From Verticillium longisporum (Eukaryota; Ascomycota; Sordariomycetes; Glomerellales; Plectosphaerellaceae), in the NCBI GenBank assembly GCA_019188255.1, contig JAETXT010000013.1:682001-746000 (forward strand): 64,000 nt of DNA. Direction: 5' to 3'. Position 1 is the stretch's first letter. Every line of letters begins with the position of its first letter. The notes below the pieces were generated by a model, which saw nothing but the letters and a program-made list of their open reading frames with translations, was not told where the DNA came from and ran no database searches. Positions 12,101 to 23,352 of this stretch are shown piece after piece. The translations under genes and the position numbers were made by a program.

Positions 12101-15100
12101 GGAGGTGTCCGAGACGAATCCCCGTGATCACAAGCTGGGGTTAAGGCGTGGGAGACGACCGGGGGTTAGTGAGTGGGTCGGTTTGGACGGTGGGTGGCGG
12201 CCTTTGGCCAAAATTTGAATATTTCCTGATAATATTTTGTTTTCTTTTCTGCGCGTCTCGTGGTCTGCTCGCGCCTGAACCCGGGATGCGACGCCGAGGC
12301 TGGCCGAACGGATCCTGGGGTGGTGCCGTGAAAGCACCGACAGCGCGGACCAAAGGGGCGGCTGGCCACGATGGGGGTATGATGCAATAAGGAATACTGT
12401 ACCCTGGCAAACAGATAATCGGAAGACAGGAGTCCAAGACTTGAGTCGCCAGATACCTCAGAATTGCGAGAAGACGTGCATCTCGATCGAATTGCAGTGA
12501 AAAGTTGTTCGAGCCTGGCATTCGTGGTATTGTTTGCATCAGTGGAGTAATAGAGGAATGTAGGGTGTTCGTTTTCAGCAGCTCCAGGACCTAGCAAGCT
12601 CCTGATCTGTCGAGTCAGACACACACCTGTCAGGTCGATTGACGGCAAGATAGGCAGTGTGCGGTCGCGACACGTAGAAACTGATCCATCCATACCACTG
12701 TAACAATTGGCGTCTTGTCATCTCAGGCATTTCGAAGCCAAACAAGCGACCGTTCGTCCGCAGGCAAAGGTGTGCGATGTGCCTAGTCGACAAGGTCAGA
12801 TGGCTGGTGTTCCCGCTAGAATTGGTCGGATGGGCGCGCTTGTCGGCACAAGGGGTGCCAATTAATACCCTTGTTGCTCCGTGAAGGATAGACGCGCCAA
12901 TGAGCAGCAGCGAGTATCATACATGACATCAGAAGGCGAAGGATCTCGATATCAGAAATGACGACCTAAGGGCGACACCGCGGAGGAATGTCATCAGAGT
13001 CGGCATCAGCACACCGCAGATGGGCTGCCAGAGTGCTGTTGTACGGCGTCCAGATGAGGTTCTTCTTCAGGGTCGTTGCCTGCAGCACCTCAACTGCAGG
13101 CTCGCTTAGTTGGCTGGCTAGCTGTGTAGAACGACGGGAGCTTTGGTAGCGATGCGAACATGGCAGGGTAGTCCTGAGCAGTCTAGCTGACAGATGATCT
13201 GCTGCTTTAGCTCGGCTCTTGGGAGAGGTGTCGTCGCAGACGGCGAACTCATGCGCCTGATAGGCACCTAGGCCTTAGGTAGTCTGCGTGGCCGGTCCGG
13301 GGAAAGAGTGCGGAGGAGAAACTCAAAGATTGCATGCGAATCTATCTGATGAATCGAAATCAAGTCAGTGGTAGAAAACGGGGAAAGACCAGCGTCTGGC
13401 AAGAACGGGGGACACCCCGCGTTACGGTCAACGGTGGACCGTTTGGGGTAAGTAGCTGCTGTCCCCAGGACGCTTTTGGCTGGCGGGGTTCTTCGTGCCC
13501 ACAAGAGTAGATACTTTACTTCACGGATCTAGAACAACATACATTGGATCCCAACAAACGTCAAATCGCCGAGAATCTTGTTGTTCGGAACCAGGGTCAG
13601 CATGGCAGCATGACAGCATTGCATGTCGAGGAAAGTCGGTGAGAAAGTCATTCGCCAGCACGACTGCCACGACTTGCCCCTCCATGCCGCGGGAAGGTGG
13701 GATGGGATGCAGCCCACCAGAAGTCGTGGCTGCCATGGAGCAGGCACATAAAGCGGCTCTTTCTTTCGGGGGAGGGGAAACACATGCAGGCAACCAGGCG
13801 CGATGGGGGCAACCACACCCATTTGTGCCCCGCGGAAGGCGGAAGGCGGAAGGCGCACAGCGAAGGGCATCGCCAGCCAACCGATATGCCCTGCGCCTGC
13901 CACAGTTTCAACCCGACAACAAACTCAACCCTTCTGCGCCTCCCTCCCACTTCACTTTTCAGTCTTGTGACCGAAGCTCACCTTGACTGGCCACACCCAC
14001 TGCGAGGCTTCGCATCTGGATATGTTGTCCAAAATAAGATTGGTCCCTGTGGGCTGAATACTTGGTGGTGTGCAGCATCAAAACTTAGCATCAGTGCCCC
14101 GGTGGTAGGGCAGACGCGAACCGTAATCCATCATCTCGCCGCATCCACGGCCTTGTCGGAACCAGGCGGCTCAAGCCAAACGCAGTGGCAGTGATACGAC
14201 ACAGTCGCCGCAGTAGTTCCTCGCCAGGGCGTCAGCCCGACGGGCACCTGAGCCAGGCGTGCGTTGCGCGAAAGACCGACGCAAATCCAGAACCGCAACG
14301 TGGCGCCTTGATCTCGCCAGCTACTGCCGCTCTGCCTTTGCGCACCTGGGCCTCCCGCATTGTATCCCACACATGACGTGCCTCTAGACCCTCTCCACGT
14401 TGAAGCCAATTCTGGTCAATTGCGGGGTGCTGTCGTAGTCCCTGGGCCATCGCCCATACAGACGCCAAACCGCCATGTCTCGCCTTCGGCCGGATCCTGT
14501 CCATCAACAGCTGAGATGCAGGCAATTGGTGCCAAGGCATTGGGCACTCCCAATTGGACGCAATGAAGCATCGAGCGACCCTCTACGACGCCCTTGGGAC
14601 CCGGCTGTCGGTTGAGGCTCGTCCAGTGCTGTGCGCCATCAGGAGCATACTGCCAGCCACTCAACACTACGAAAGCTATCTTGCTCACCAACAACACAAC
14701 ACGCTGGTTGCATGAGCCTCGTATCCAGTTACCAGCTCTCGGGGGACCTGGAGTCATACTCCACGGCCGCCAAATGTTCTAGACCTCAGGCGAGTCTGCG
14801 CCTCCGGAGTGCGCGTCGAACCCTGGCAGGGACACGACGGTGACCCTTTTGTTGACCAACATAGTGAGCTTCAGGCCCGTTGGCTGTGAGGGATGTGCTC
14901 AACATTGAAGTCACAGGCCAATGCAGCCTTGCGTCAACGTCGCGTAATTCTCTTTCGGTTTTCTGGTTCATACTTTGCTTTGGTCGAGAAAGACAACACG
15001 GTCAGCTGCACGACATGTCGCAAGATGGACAGACGGCCGAGCCTCTTCGCGGGAGGAAGGTGTGAGCGCCCTCCCTCAACTCTGTTTGCGCCATGCAGCA

Positions 15101-17573
15101 GCGGGCGATTCCCCTTACCTTCACATGTCAATGCCACCAACCCCCTCTATGCAACGCATCAATGGCTCACTCAGGACCACGCAATCTGTACTTTGCTCGT
15201 GATCGTCCTATTATTCTACACAACGACGGATAGCATATGATTTCTAGGTGCCCTTGCACTGGACAGCCGAACATGCCAAGAGCACTTGACCGACCGCGAT
15301 AGTCAAGCGGTGGAACTTGTTCTCGTGTGTGAGTCGGAATGGCAATCAATAAGTTCTCCCTAAGCCTCCATGTACCGTCATCGACAACATGATCCTCGTT
15401 CCCAACAAAGCATGTCTGTCTACCCCACAGAGGAGAACCGAGCTAGCTAGAAGGGGGTGACGAGCATTCAAGCCTCAAGCCCTCTGGCCCCGGGAATTCC
15501 TCTTCGATAGCCTACGTTGGTCGCCTTGACTCGCCCAAGTAGAATTGTGAGCGTGATGCGCATCGCCCTCAATGAAACTCAATGCAAAACAGATTGGTGT
15601 CATGAACATGGGGGAAAAACACAATCCCTAGGTCACATTCAGAAGGCCAAGCAACCGGCATTCGAGCCATTGGTACGGAGTACAAATCATCGGTTCCGCG
15701 CGTCGTGATTCGCGCTACGAGCACTGGATCTGCTCCATGGTGGGCGTACCACCACTGCACAGGAAATCACCGTCCGCGCCGTCGCTGCCCACGACGTTGT
15801 TCAACGGTCACCGCGCGTCGCGTCGAGGAGAGATACTTAGTCAACCCCCCCTTTTTCTCTCTCTCTCCTGGGTGACCGCGTTCTGGCAACAAGCTCGGCG
15901 TCCGCCAGAAACTCCAATAGCGCTGTCGGGCGCGTCCTCGGCAAGGCATCGGCAGCAGCTTGACCCACGCACCCTGCCTGCCGTGAGGCATCGTGTCAAA
16001 GTACCGTCATGTTCGCGCCCATGCAAGCCACACACTTGCCGTTCCAACGGGGCCCCCTTCCTTCTTCTCTGTTCAGATTTAGATGCGGCGGCCGTCCGTC
16101 TGGCAGTGCCGTCTCCGTCCCTGTGAGGAGTCCTTTGTGAGCCAGGAACGAAGAAAGTGTGAATGAACCACGCACCGCCAACAAACCCGCAAATCCTTCC
16201 GAACTCTCCCGAACCTGCGCAAGCGCCGCCCAGAGGAAAGGAAAAGTTTTCTCGCCCTGCCGGGCTGATGATATGGGGGGAAAGGGGGTGGGATGTCGTG
16301 CCGGTGACCACGACAAGGCCACCAAGTCCGTGACACCTAGATCCCCACAACTCACTCACTGCTACGGTGCCGCCGTAGGTGGTAGGCGAGAAACTCACTC
16401 CGCCCTCACTGACCTCTCGCCCGCCGTCAGTGCCGGGTACCTAGGTACTCGTCGGTAGGTCACCCACGCATACCTTAGGTAAAGGAAAGCCCAAGAACAA
16501 CCATGCAGACCCCGACCGCCATTTCCCGCTGCGCTCGGGGTTCTTTTTTTCTTGATATTCCGCCTCTGCGGCAATGGGGCATCTGCGGCAATTTGACAAG
16601 AGGCTTGAGTCACGAGATCAAAAGAAGGCAGAAAGAGGGGGAGGGGGGACTCTGTTTTCGAACCAACTCTCCACCCTTAACTCCGTACAGTACAAGTCGT
16701 GGGTCTTCAGAGCTCTCTGCCCCTCCCCTCAACGGGAAGGCCTAGACCGCTGCAAAGGTCCAGAAATGACGCAGAGGGGTTCGAGAGGAAGGGGCTGCTG
16801 CACTTGAACGCTGTGGGGCACGCGGCGAAAACCTGCAGGGACCACGGGTCAATATCACTCACATGGGCCACGAGAAGCAGAAGTACCACCAAAGGCACGC
16901 CGTGCGACATGTCCGTGGTTTTTTTTCTCTACACTCGGGCTAGTGGAGCAGAGTTGCAGAAGGCCATTCAGAGCCTTTAATCACTGGGAGGGAAATGGAC
17001 AAGAAGCGTTTTTGATCAAATTTTATTCATGTTTTTGCTAAGAGCCCGCCTGTTAGCGGGGCGTTTTGGAGTGTGCTCACTCGCTTTTCCCCACTTCTCT
17101 CCACTCTCTGCGCCATGCTCCCGTTGTCTTTGAAGACCCGAGAACTCTGGTCCCTATTTTCTTTCGTTCGCGTACCCTTCGCAGTCAGCATCCCCCAGCC
17201 AGCCCTTCCTAGGCTGTTTGTGTTTTCGAGGTTGCCCTCGGGGTATGATGTCCCTTCTCTCTGCCTGGCCCATACAAGTACACACTACCATTGGAGGGGG
17301 GTCTCTCGCACCCCCCGACATGAATTCGGAATGCTACCGACATCCGATGAAGAAAACAGAAAAACGATGAAATAGAACCGTGGTATCATATGAATAAGCA
17401 ACGCCGCCGTAATGTTGAGGTCGTTATGCCTCTTTTCTGTAGTGTCCTCCCGTTGGATTATGGGATAAGTGACCGTGAATGATGTGTCGCCTCGCAATGC
17501 ATTGGGGTGAATGTACAGGGCAGGTGGGGGAAGGAGTGCCCGTTTTGTTATGTGCAGTCAATGTGGTCGGTGA
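9121..17573. other. Gene-poor region, second part
   Basis: No gene is supported. A minus frame at 10425-11156 (243 codons) is the longest near 10-11 kb, but it has no recognisable domain and no clear codon bias. Features are an AT-rich patch at 12211-12240, a GGAAGGC triplication near 13835-13853, and ACCTAGGT-type palindromes at 13265-13280 and 16437-16448. A pyrimidine-rich stretch with long T runs lies near 16545-17050, toward the 3' side of the DUF3295 gene. Confidence 0.45.
16437..16448. repeat. Perfect palindrome GTACCTAGGTAC
   Basis: A 12-base perfect palindrome. Related TACCTAGG/CCTAGGTA words recur across the window's intergenic DNA (6961, 13265, 24165, 28137, 40471). Confidence 0.7.
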
Positions 17574-19369
17574 TTACCAACCCTTGGAGTGATAGCCTCC
17601 GTGGGTCTCTTTCTGGAAGTACTGGTTGTTGGGGTTGGCGTCTTCGCCCTTGTTCATGTATGCCTTCTCGGGATACTGCTTGAGGTTGGCAACGTCGTGG
17701 GACGTGTGGCGACGCTTGAGGACCGCGTTGGCGGTGGAGCTCTTCTGCTGACGCTCCCAGAGCAAGTTGCGGCGCAGAGACTCTGTCAGTTCGGTGGCCA
17801 GCATGTTGCGGCGCGTGGTACGGGGCGACAGTGCGGCTTGGGCCAGGAGGAGGCTGAGGCTGACCACGGTGGCGATGGGCTGGGCAGAGGAGCGAGGAAT
17901 CTCGTTGATGGGCTTGAGAGGCGAAGACCGGACACCCTTCTTCATCATCAGAGGGGCCTCGTCCGAGTCGTTGGGCGAGCCGGCCTCTGCGTGCGACTGT
18001 GAATGACGCGGCGCACGTGGCAGCGCCGGAGTCGACTGCGAAGCAATGTTGCTCAGCTTGGTTGCGCGATAGTTCTGGGCGAACATGACAGAGAAGAGTG
18101 AGCGGCGCGAAGTGAGGTTGGCCTTGGAGTCGACGCGCTGGAAGAGCGTCTTGTCGTCCATGCTGGACCGGCCGCTGTCTTCGATCGAGTCCTCCCAGTC
18201 GGAGGAGTCATCGTCGTCATCAATGGCGCTCTCGTCGACGTAGTCGGTGTCCGAGTCGTCGGCGACGGCGCTGTCGTTGTCAATGGTGCGAGTGACGAGC
18301 TGAGCGCTGAACGAGGCCTGCTTCTTCTGAGGGTTGAGGAGGCCGTTGGGGCGGGGTGAGGCGAGTGCGCTCTTGACAGAGCTGTCCTCCTCAGAGGAGC
18401 CACCGAGAGCGAACATCTTGCGCTTGACCTGGGGGCGGGGACAGCGCGGGTGTTCTTGGGGCTATCCTGCTCGCTGCTGGAGCAAGAGCCACCCATGACG
18501 AAGACGGGTTGCTTCTTGGCCATGACGTTCTTGGCCGCAGGCTCGGATGTGGGCTCGGGAAGAAGGGTGGCGGGGATGCTGCGGGGAGTCTCCATGATGG
18601 TGCGGGTCAGCGAGCCCTGGGAAGGAGAAAAGCCGCGGACGACGGTGGTGCGCGAGTTAAGCTCCAGGGACGTGGGCTCCTGGGATGGCTCCTGCTCGCC
18701 CTCGGAGGACTTAGAGCGCGACTCGGTGGTGGTAGATCCGGAGCGCTCAAAGCTGGGGCTGGACGAGGGCGACGCCTTTTTGGCGGCCAGGTAGGGAGAG
18801 GCAATGTAGGGGAGAGGGGCGGAGAGTGGCTCCTTCTCGTTGATGATGGAAACGACAATCTTCTCGAAGCCGTCGGCGGTAATGTGGCGCTCGCGGCCAC
18901 GGCTGCGGCTGCTGGCACATGAGTCTTGCCTCTGTATCCTGGGGCGGACAATGTCGAGGCCGGACTCTTCGGAAAAGTCAACGGCTTCCTCGTCCATGAC
19001 GGAGTCGAGGCTGCCAGAGAGCTGAGGAACGTCGGGTATCCTGGCGTCGGCGGTGATCTCGCGGGGAAGGCTGGTGGCGGTGTAGGCGGGAGTCTGCTCG
19101 TCTGTCGCGCAGCAGAAGGTCTCGCGGTTCCAGAGACGCCAGCTGATGTTCTCTAGCCTGCGACCCTGCTCGAGGGACTCTGCGCAACGGGCAAAGACTT
19201 TGGGGACGCCATGTCAGTAAAAGGGAGGCGAGTTTGTAGGGCAGAAAGGCCTCCCAGCAGGCGACTTACCAGTCCACATGCTGTAGAGGTTCTGTGGGTT
19301 AGATGTGTCGACCTTGTGCAGAAGGTTGGTGTCCACAGTCAGGACGTGCGCGTCGAGTGGGAAAGGCAT
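17574..19369 (-). CDS. AreA GATA-like / DUF3295 domain protein, 2 exons, one frameshift
   Basis: Exon 1 is 19270-19369 and exon 2 is 17574-19197, with GTAAGT donor and AAG acceptor. The join creates the family block SMWTVFARC, then RRLENISWRLWNRE, characteristic of the fungal 'AreA GATA-like' (DUF1752) domain at residues about 10-70. The middle is Ser/Pro-rich, with an acidic DDDDSSDWED stretch. The last 65 residues (LLWERQQKSS, RRHTSHDVANLKQYPEKAYM, ending GGYHSKGW) are a conserved DUF3295 C-terminus. One base is missing in a C run at 18431-18435. Adding it restores PAPQVKRKMF and makes the coding sum 1725 nt (574 aa). The domain name comes from sequence shared with nitrogen regulators, but there is no DNA-binding zinc finger, so a regulatory role is only inferred. 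The gene is isolated between two gene-poor stretches. Confidence 0.85.
18431..18435 (-). other. Apparent 1-base deletion in homopolymer (DUF3295 gene)
   Basis: On the minus strand the codons run CCC GCC CCC AGG, leaving the conserved frame. One extra C gives CAG GTC AAG and continues into the conserved C-terminal half. Most likely a sequence error. Confidence 0.75.
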
Positions 19370-19864
19370 GGTGTGTCGTGCTGCTCGGGGAGTCGAGCAG
19401 GCAGGCGGAGACACGTCAGGATATATGGTTGCGGTAATGCAGGCGGCGAGGGCGCGTGGTGATATTGTGGTGGAAGTTGTAATTGTATTCAGATACGAAT
19501 GTCGTCGGCACCGGTGGCGGGATGGTTATTCGCAAATGTACACTGAACACTCAAGGATGCGCGCTGCTCTCAGTTAAGGTGATGAGGTGAAAGGGTCGAT
19601 TCGTCAACGTGGACAGCTTTTGTTGGTATAGGTGGTGATGGAGTGTCGAGGTAGGCAACGGTGATTGTGTTGTGAAGATGCAGTGGATACTCGCAAGAGT
19701 CTGTCGTGCAGTTGAGTGCCGGGTGGAGAGTTGAAGTAACAGGAGGGAGGAAGTGTGGGAGGTGGGGGGAGGGAGTGGTAATTATTATCGTCGGGTCAGG
19801 TCCAGGATCGGAGTCGAGCCGAAGTGGGATACAAGTATGGAATGGCTCTGGTTGTGGACGTCGA

Positions 19865-19907
19865 GGGGGGGGGGAGACTGGACGGGGACGGGTGACGGGG
19901 GGGCGTG
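19865..19907 (+). repeat. G-run cluster (possible G-quadruplex)
   Basis: Four G tracts of 10, 4, 3 and 7 bases within about 43 bases, some 500 bases upstream of the DUF3295 start codon. Confidence 0.5.
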
Positions 19908-20007
19908 TGTGTGCTGTGTGTAAGTAAAGGGTAAAGGGCCGGGGGGAGTCGCGGTGAGTAAATGTATCTCCTCACAACATGGGCATGGGAAGGAAGCAAG
20001 GGCCGAC

Positions 20008-20055
20008 AGGTACCTCAACGAAGGACAAGTACCCTTGTACCTCGTTGAGGTACCT
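20008..20055. repeat. Long imperfect hairpin, 14-bp perfect outer arms
   Basis: AGGTACCTCAACGA at 20008-20021 is the exact reverse complement of 20042-20055. Inside, ACAAG and CTTGT form a second 5-bp stem around TACC, separated from the outer stem by a mismatched AGG/ACC bulge. The whole 48-base unit can fold as one cruciform. It lies about 640 bases upstream of the DUF3295 gene. Confidence 0.8.
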
Positions 20056-20129
20056 AGCGCCGGGGGTGTTGTCGGTGGCTTTCCCAGATCCCAGGCGTCT
20101 CCTGCCACCCCTTCTGAGCCTGGCCCGAC

Positions 20130-20180
20130 GGGGGGGACGAGAGCGCAGGGGGGGGTGTGGGAGGGGTGTGTGGGAGGGGG
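20130..20180 (+). repeat. Second G-run cluster (possible G-quadruplex)
   Basis: At least five G tracts (7, 8, 3, 4 and more) with short TG/TGTG loops, on the same strand as the cluster at 19865. Confidence 0.5.
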
Positions 20181-20970
20181 CCCAAGTCAGTCAGTCATGA
20201 TGGGTGGGTTCGCCTCCAGGGGCTCAGTCTGTGGCAGAAGTACCGGCTCACTGACTGTTTGCCGCTTCGGGCAAGTGTCGGGGACGAAATGCGAAGGGCA
20301 CGCTTTCCCTAAAACGGGTACCTATCTGGGGCATTTGCGGCGCACTGGATCAGATGGAACCCCCAAAGAGGACTAGTCGACTGTCCTCACAGCTGTACGG
20401 CTAAGCCTATTAGGGGCACACTCTGACTACCTCTTTTGGTCCGTCTCTCTCTCCCCCGACCGTAAGAATAATGGACCGTTTTGTCACATGATGGCGAGTC
20501 GCCTCACCTCGCCCTGTCTGCCCTGGGACCCCGGCCATCTCCCCGCCCGCCTGATGTCTTTGGTTATCCACTGCTCACACAACATTCCCTCCCCCCATCG
20601 GACGGAAGCATCAGCCAGGGCAAGCCAGGGCAGACAGCCGAGGATACGGTAATGCTACACTGCCCCGAAACGGCCTGGCCATCTCCCAACCGCCAGCGGC
20701 ATGTTTCCTGTTCTGGGCTGGTCTACCCGTCTCCAGATCGCCCTGTCACCTCCAGTTCATCGTGTCTTGCCCAGGCCTTACCCCCTTCTGGACTCTGTTT
20801 CTCTCCGTTCTCCCGACGGCCTGGCCAGAAGAGGAGTCACTAACTACATGTACGTTGCAAGAGGGAGGAGACGGAGGTCATCAGGCTCGCAACCAAACCG
20901 GAGCCTCACGATCGCTTTCGCCGGCTTTGGTCAGCCAGACTCGGAGAAATGGCATTGGCACTTGCTGACT

Positions 20971-21018
20971 AGCACTGACTGGCACTGACTGGACTGACTG
21001 GCACTGACTGGCACTGAC
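20971..21018. repeat. Tandem repeat of CACTGACTGG
   Basis: Four to five near-perfect copies of the 10-mer CACTGACTGG, one shortened by two bases. Confidence 0.75.
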
Positions 21019-21115
21019 ATTGGCACTGGTGGCTCCCTCCCCCGAAGCCTCAGATTCACGGCTCGTCATTCCTCAACCCCAGAAATTGGCCTTTCCGCTC
21101 CGCCATGCCATGGTT

Positions 21116-21145
21116 GTCTGGATCACGAGTGTCTGGATCACGAGT
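21116..21145. repeat. Direct repeat of GTCTGGATCACGAGT
   Basis: Two adjacent perfect copies of a 15-base unit. Confidence 0.75.
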
Positions 21146-23267
21146 CGAGTCGTTCCGTTCCCTGATTGAATGCACTTTCTGGCCACTCTATCGCCTCCAC
21201 TCTCTCATGGCCCCCGTCGACTGGAATTGGAAGCCCCCGTCGGCTCTGCCAGTCACTGTGCCTGAACTTTGACTCGACCGGCTGGTCATCTAGGTCACAG
21301 GTCACGTTCACTTGCCCCCAGGGTCCCCCTCAGTGAGCGCCCCTGATCGAATCGAATTCGGCTCTGCGGCCAGCTCTGGCGCCGGGATGTGACGTGCCCT
21401 TGGGCGGAGGCGGAGGAGGGAGGGGAGGGAGGGGGACTTCGCCTTTGGGGCCCTTTCCCAGTTTGGCTGGGCCACGCCTCTCCCCCAGGTGACCTCGTGA
21501 CAGGGCAGCTTGTGGCTCTGCCCTTTCATGCTCCTCGTCCTTGCACAATAACTCGCGGTTCCTGATACAAAGGGCTGGCAGGTTGTTCAGGCCCCGTGGT
21601 CACCGGCAGCCTCTTGGTGATGCCAGTGCTGTCGCCGCTGCGACCAAATCGGAGCTGCAGGAATTTTGCGCAGCATCGCATGGACACTGCACTGCGGAGA
21701 CAGCAAGGAGAACACTGAAGGCATCAGCGCACCGCAGCAACATCCCGCGCCCTGGCCCGCTCAACGCCCCGTTTCGCACGGTCAACATTGATCACGGGGC
21801 CTTTTCGCCCCCTCGTCGCGCCCATCGCCATCGCCTTTTTGCCAGGCAAGGCGAATCGCCCACCCCCTCAAACGGGAAGGGAACTCTGTGATGCGTTGTC
21901 ATCTTCTCCTTGCTACCACCACGCACGCTCTCCTCCACCCCCTTCGCTTGTTCCCCCGTGCTCACGGGGCTCTCCCCGAACAACACACAGGGTCTGCGAC
22001 ACTTTTTAGCGCGGCGCCTCCCACGGGTCAGGTCAGGAGAGCAAAGCAATACGGCCGGATGCAGAGAGCTGTCGACGGCTGGCGGTCATCAGGACCGACC
22101 TCCAGGTCTCACCTCGGGATGGCCTTTTCCCCTGCTCAACCACTGTGGCCCGAAGAAGCATGAAGCAATAGGGTTAGCTCATTGCCGCGCAAACCCTTGA
22201 AACGTTGCAGCCCCCTTCGTCACTATCACTTTCTCTGCCTTGGGGAAAGAGGTAGGGGAAAGAGCTCAGCCAAACGGTATCACAGGCTCAGGCACGTCGC
22301 GGGCCAGCAGACGGCAAGCGAGTCAGATGCCCTGATTCGGTTTGATTCTTTTCCCATGCCGTCAGGGTAACCCCACGGATGTCGTTGGGCGTGCTCGTTG
22401 GAGAGGTCGGCATGTTGGCGTAGACATCGCGATGGCAATGCCTGCCTGGCCAAAACCCTTTTTCCCAGCACATTCGTTACTGACAGGCCCCCACACCCCA
22501 GCCATCAAGTCCTTGTTCAGGGAAAGAAAATGGTTGTAACAAGGTCGCCGACCTGGGCCTCGTAGATCCTCCTGCCAGCGAGCTGAACGGCATATCATCG
22601 CTCCCCCCACCTGTCGCCTTCGCTTCTCCCTGTCACTTTTCTTTTTCTTTCGTCCCGAGGCGCTTGCGGCGGGCATATGAAAAGAACGCCATGCCATGTC
22701 TCTGCAAACCACGACCTGACGGCGCGCCACGGGAGACCGAGGGTGCTGCCCCGGGACCAGGAGGGCCTGTCTGTCGATCATTCAGCATTCGGCATGGCAA
22801 AATGAGGCGCCCATGAGGCCATCACGGGCTTGCGCCATTACCGGGCTTTGGAACAACTGAGTGACCAGCGCAAAACTAGTCTTTAGAGGGGGGTGAGCAG
22901 CAGAACGGTAGGTGGTACTGGGTATCAGAAGCCAATGGCTCGGTTGGGCGCCCATGGTCGGGCCCTCTCGCCCGCGCGGGAGCTGGGGTGGCCGTTCCGC
23001 GAAGTGAGCCCGTCTCTGAAGCCCCTGGCCGTTGCTCTCCCGGTGCCGTGGGCTGGGACATTACACGGTGGAGAACCCTTTCGGGGGCGAGCGAACTGCT
23101 CGGGTGGCAGGAACAACAGGTTCATGGGCTCACCACGTCCTGTCCAGATTGGATGGACGAGGCGCCGGGGTCATTCCGCACGCGTGTTGGCTGCTGTGCA
23201 TCGGACGTTGCACATGGTTTTGCCCGTCCGATCGTGATCGTGTGTTGCGGTGCAGGTGCATATTGCT

Positions 23268-23352
23268 GCTTGCTTGCTTCCGTGCTTCTCCCCGCCGCAG
23301 ACGCCGCCCTATGCATATCGATATGCGGCTGGAGCAAGCAAGCAAGCAAGCA
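23268..23352. repeat. Inverted GCTT/AAGC repeats
   Basis: GCTTGCTTGCTT at 23268-23279 is the reverse complement of AAGCAAGCAAGC within 23337-23352. The pair could form a stem with a loop of about 55 bases. Both arms are simple-sequence repeats, so chance pairing is plausible. Confidence 0.5.

Noticed and set aside
17043..17065. Hairpin resembling a bacterial rho-independent terminator (CCCGC, loop, GCGGG, then T-rich)
   Set aside because: Only five paired bases and the surrounding genes are eukaryotic with introns.
23268..23352. Inverted repeat as a transposon terminal pair
   Set aside because: Arms are simple GCTT/AAGC repeats, the interior is only about 55 bases, and there is no target duplication.
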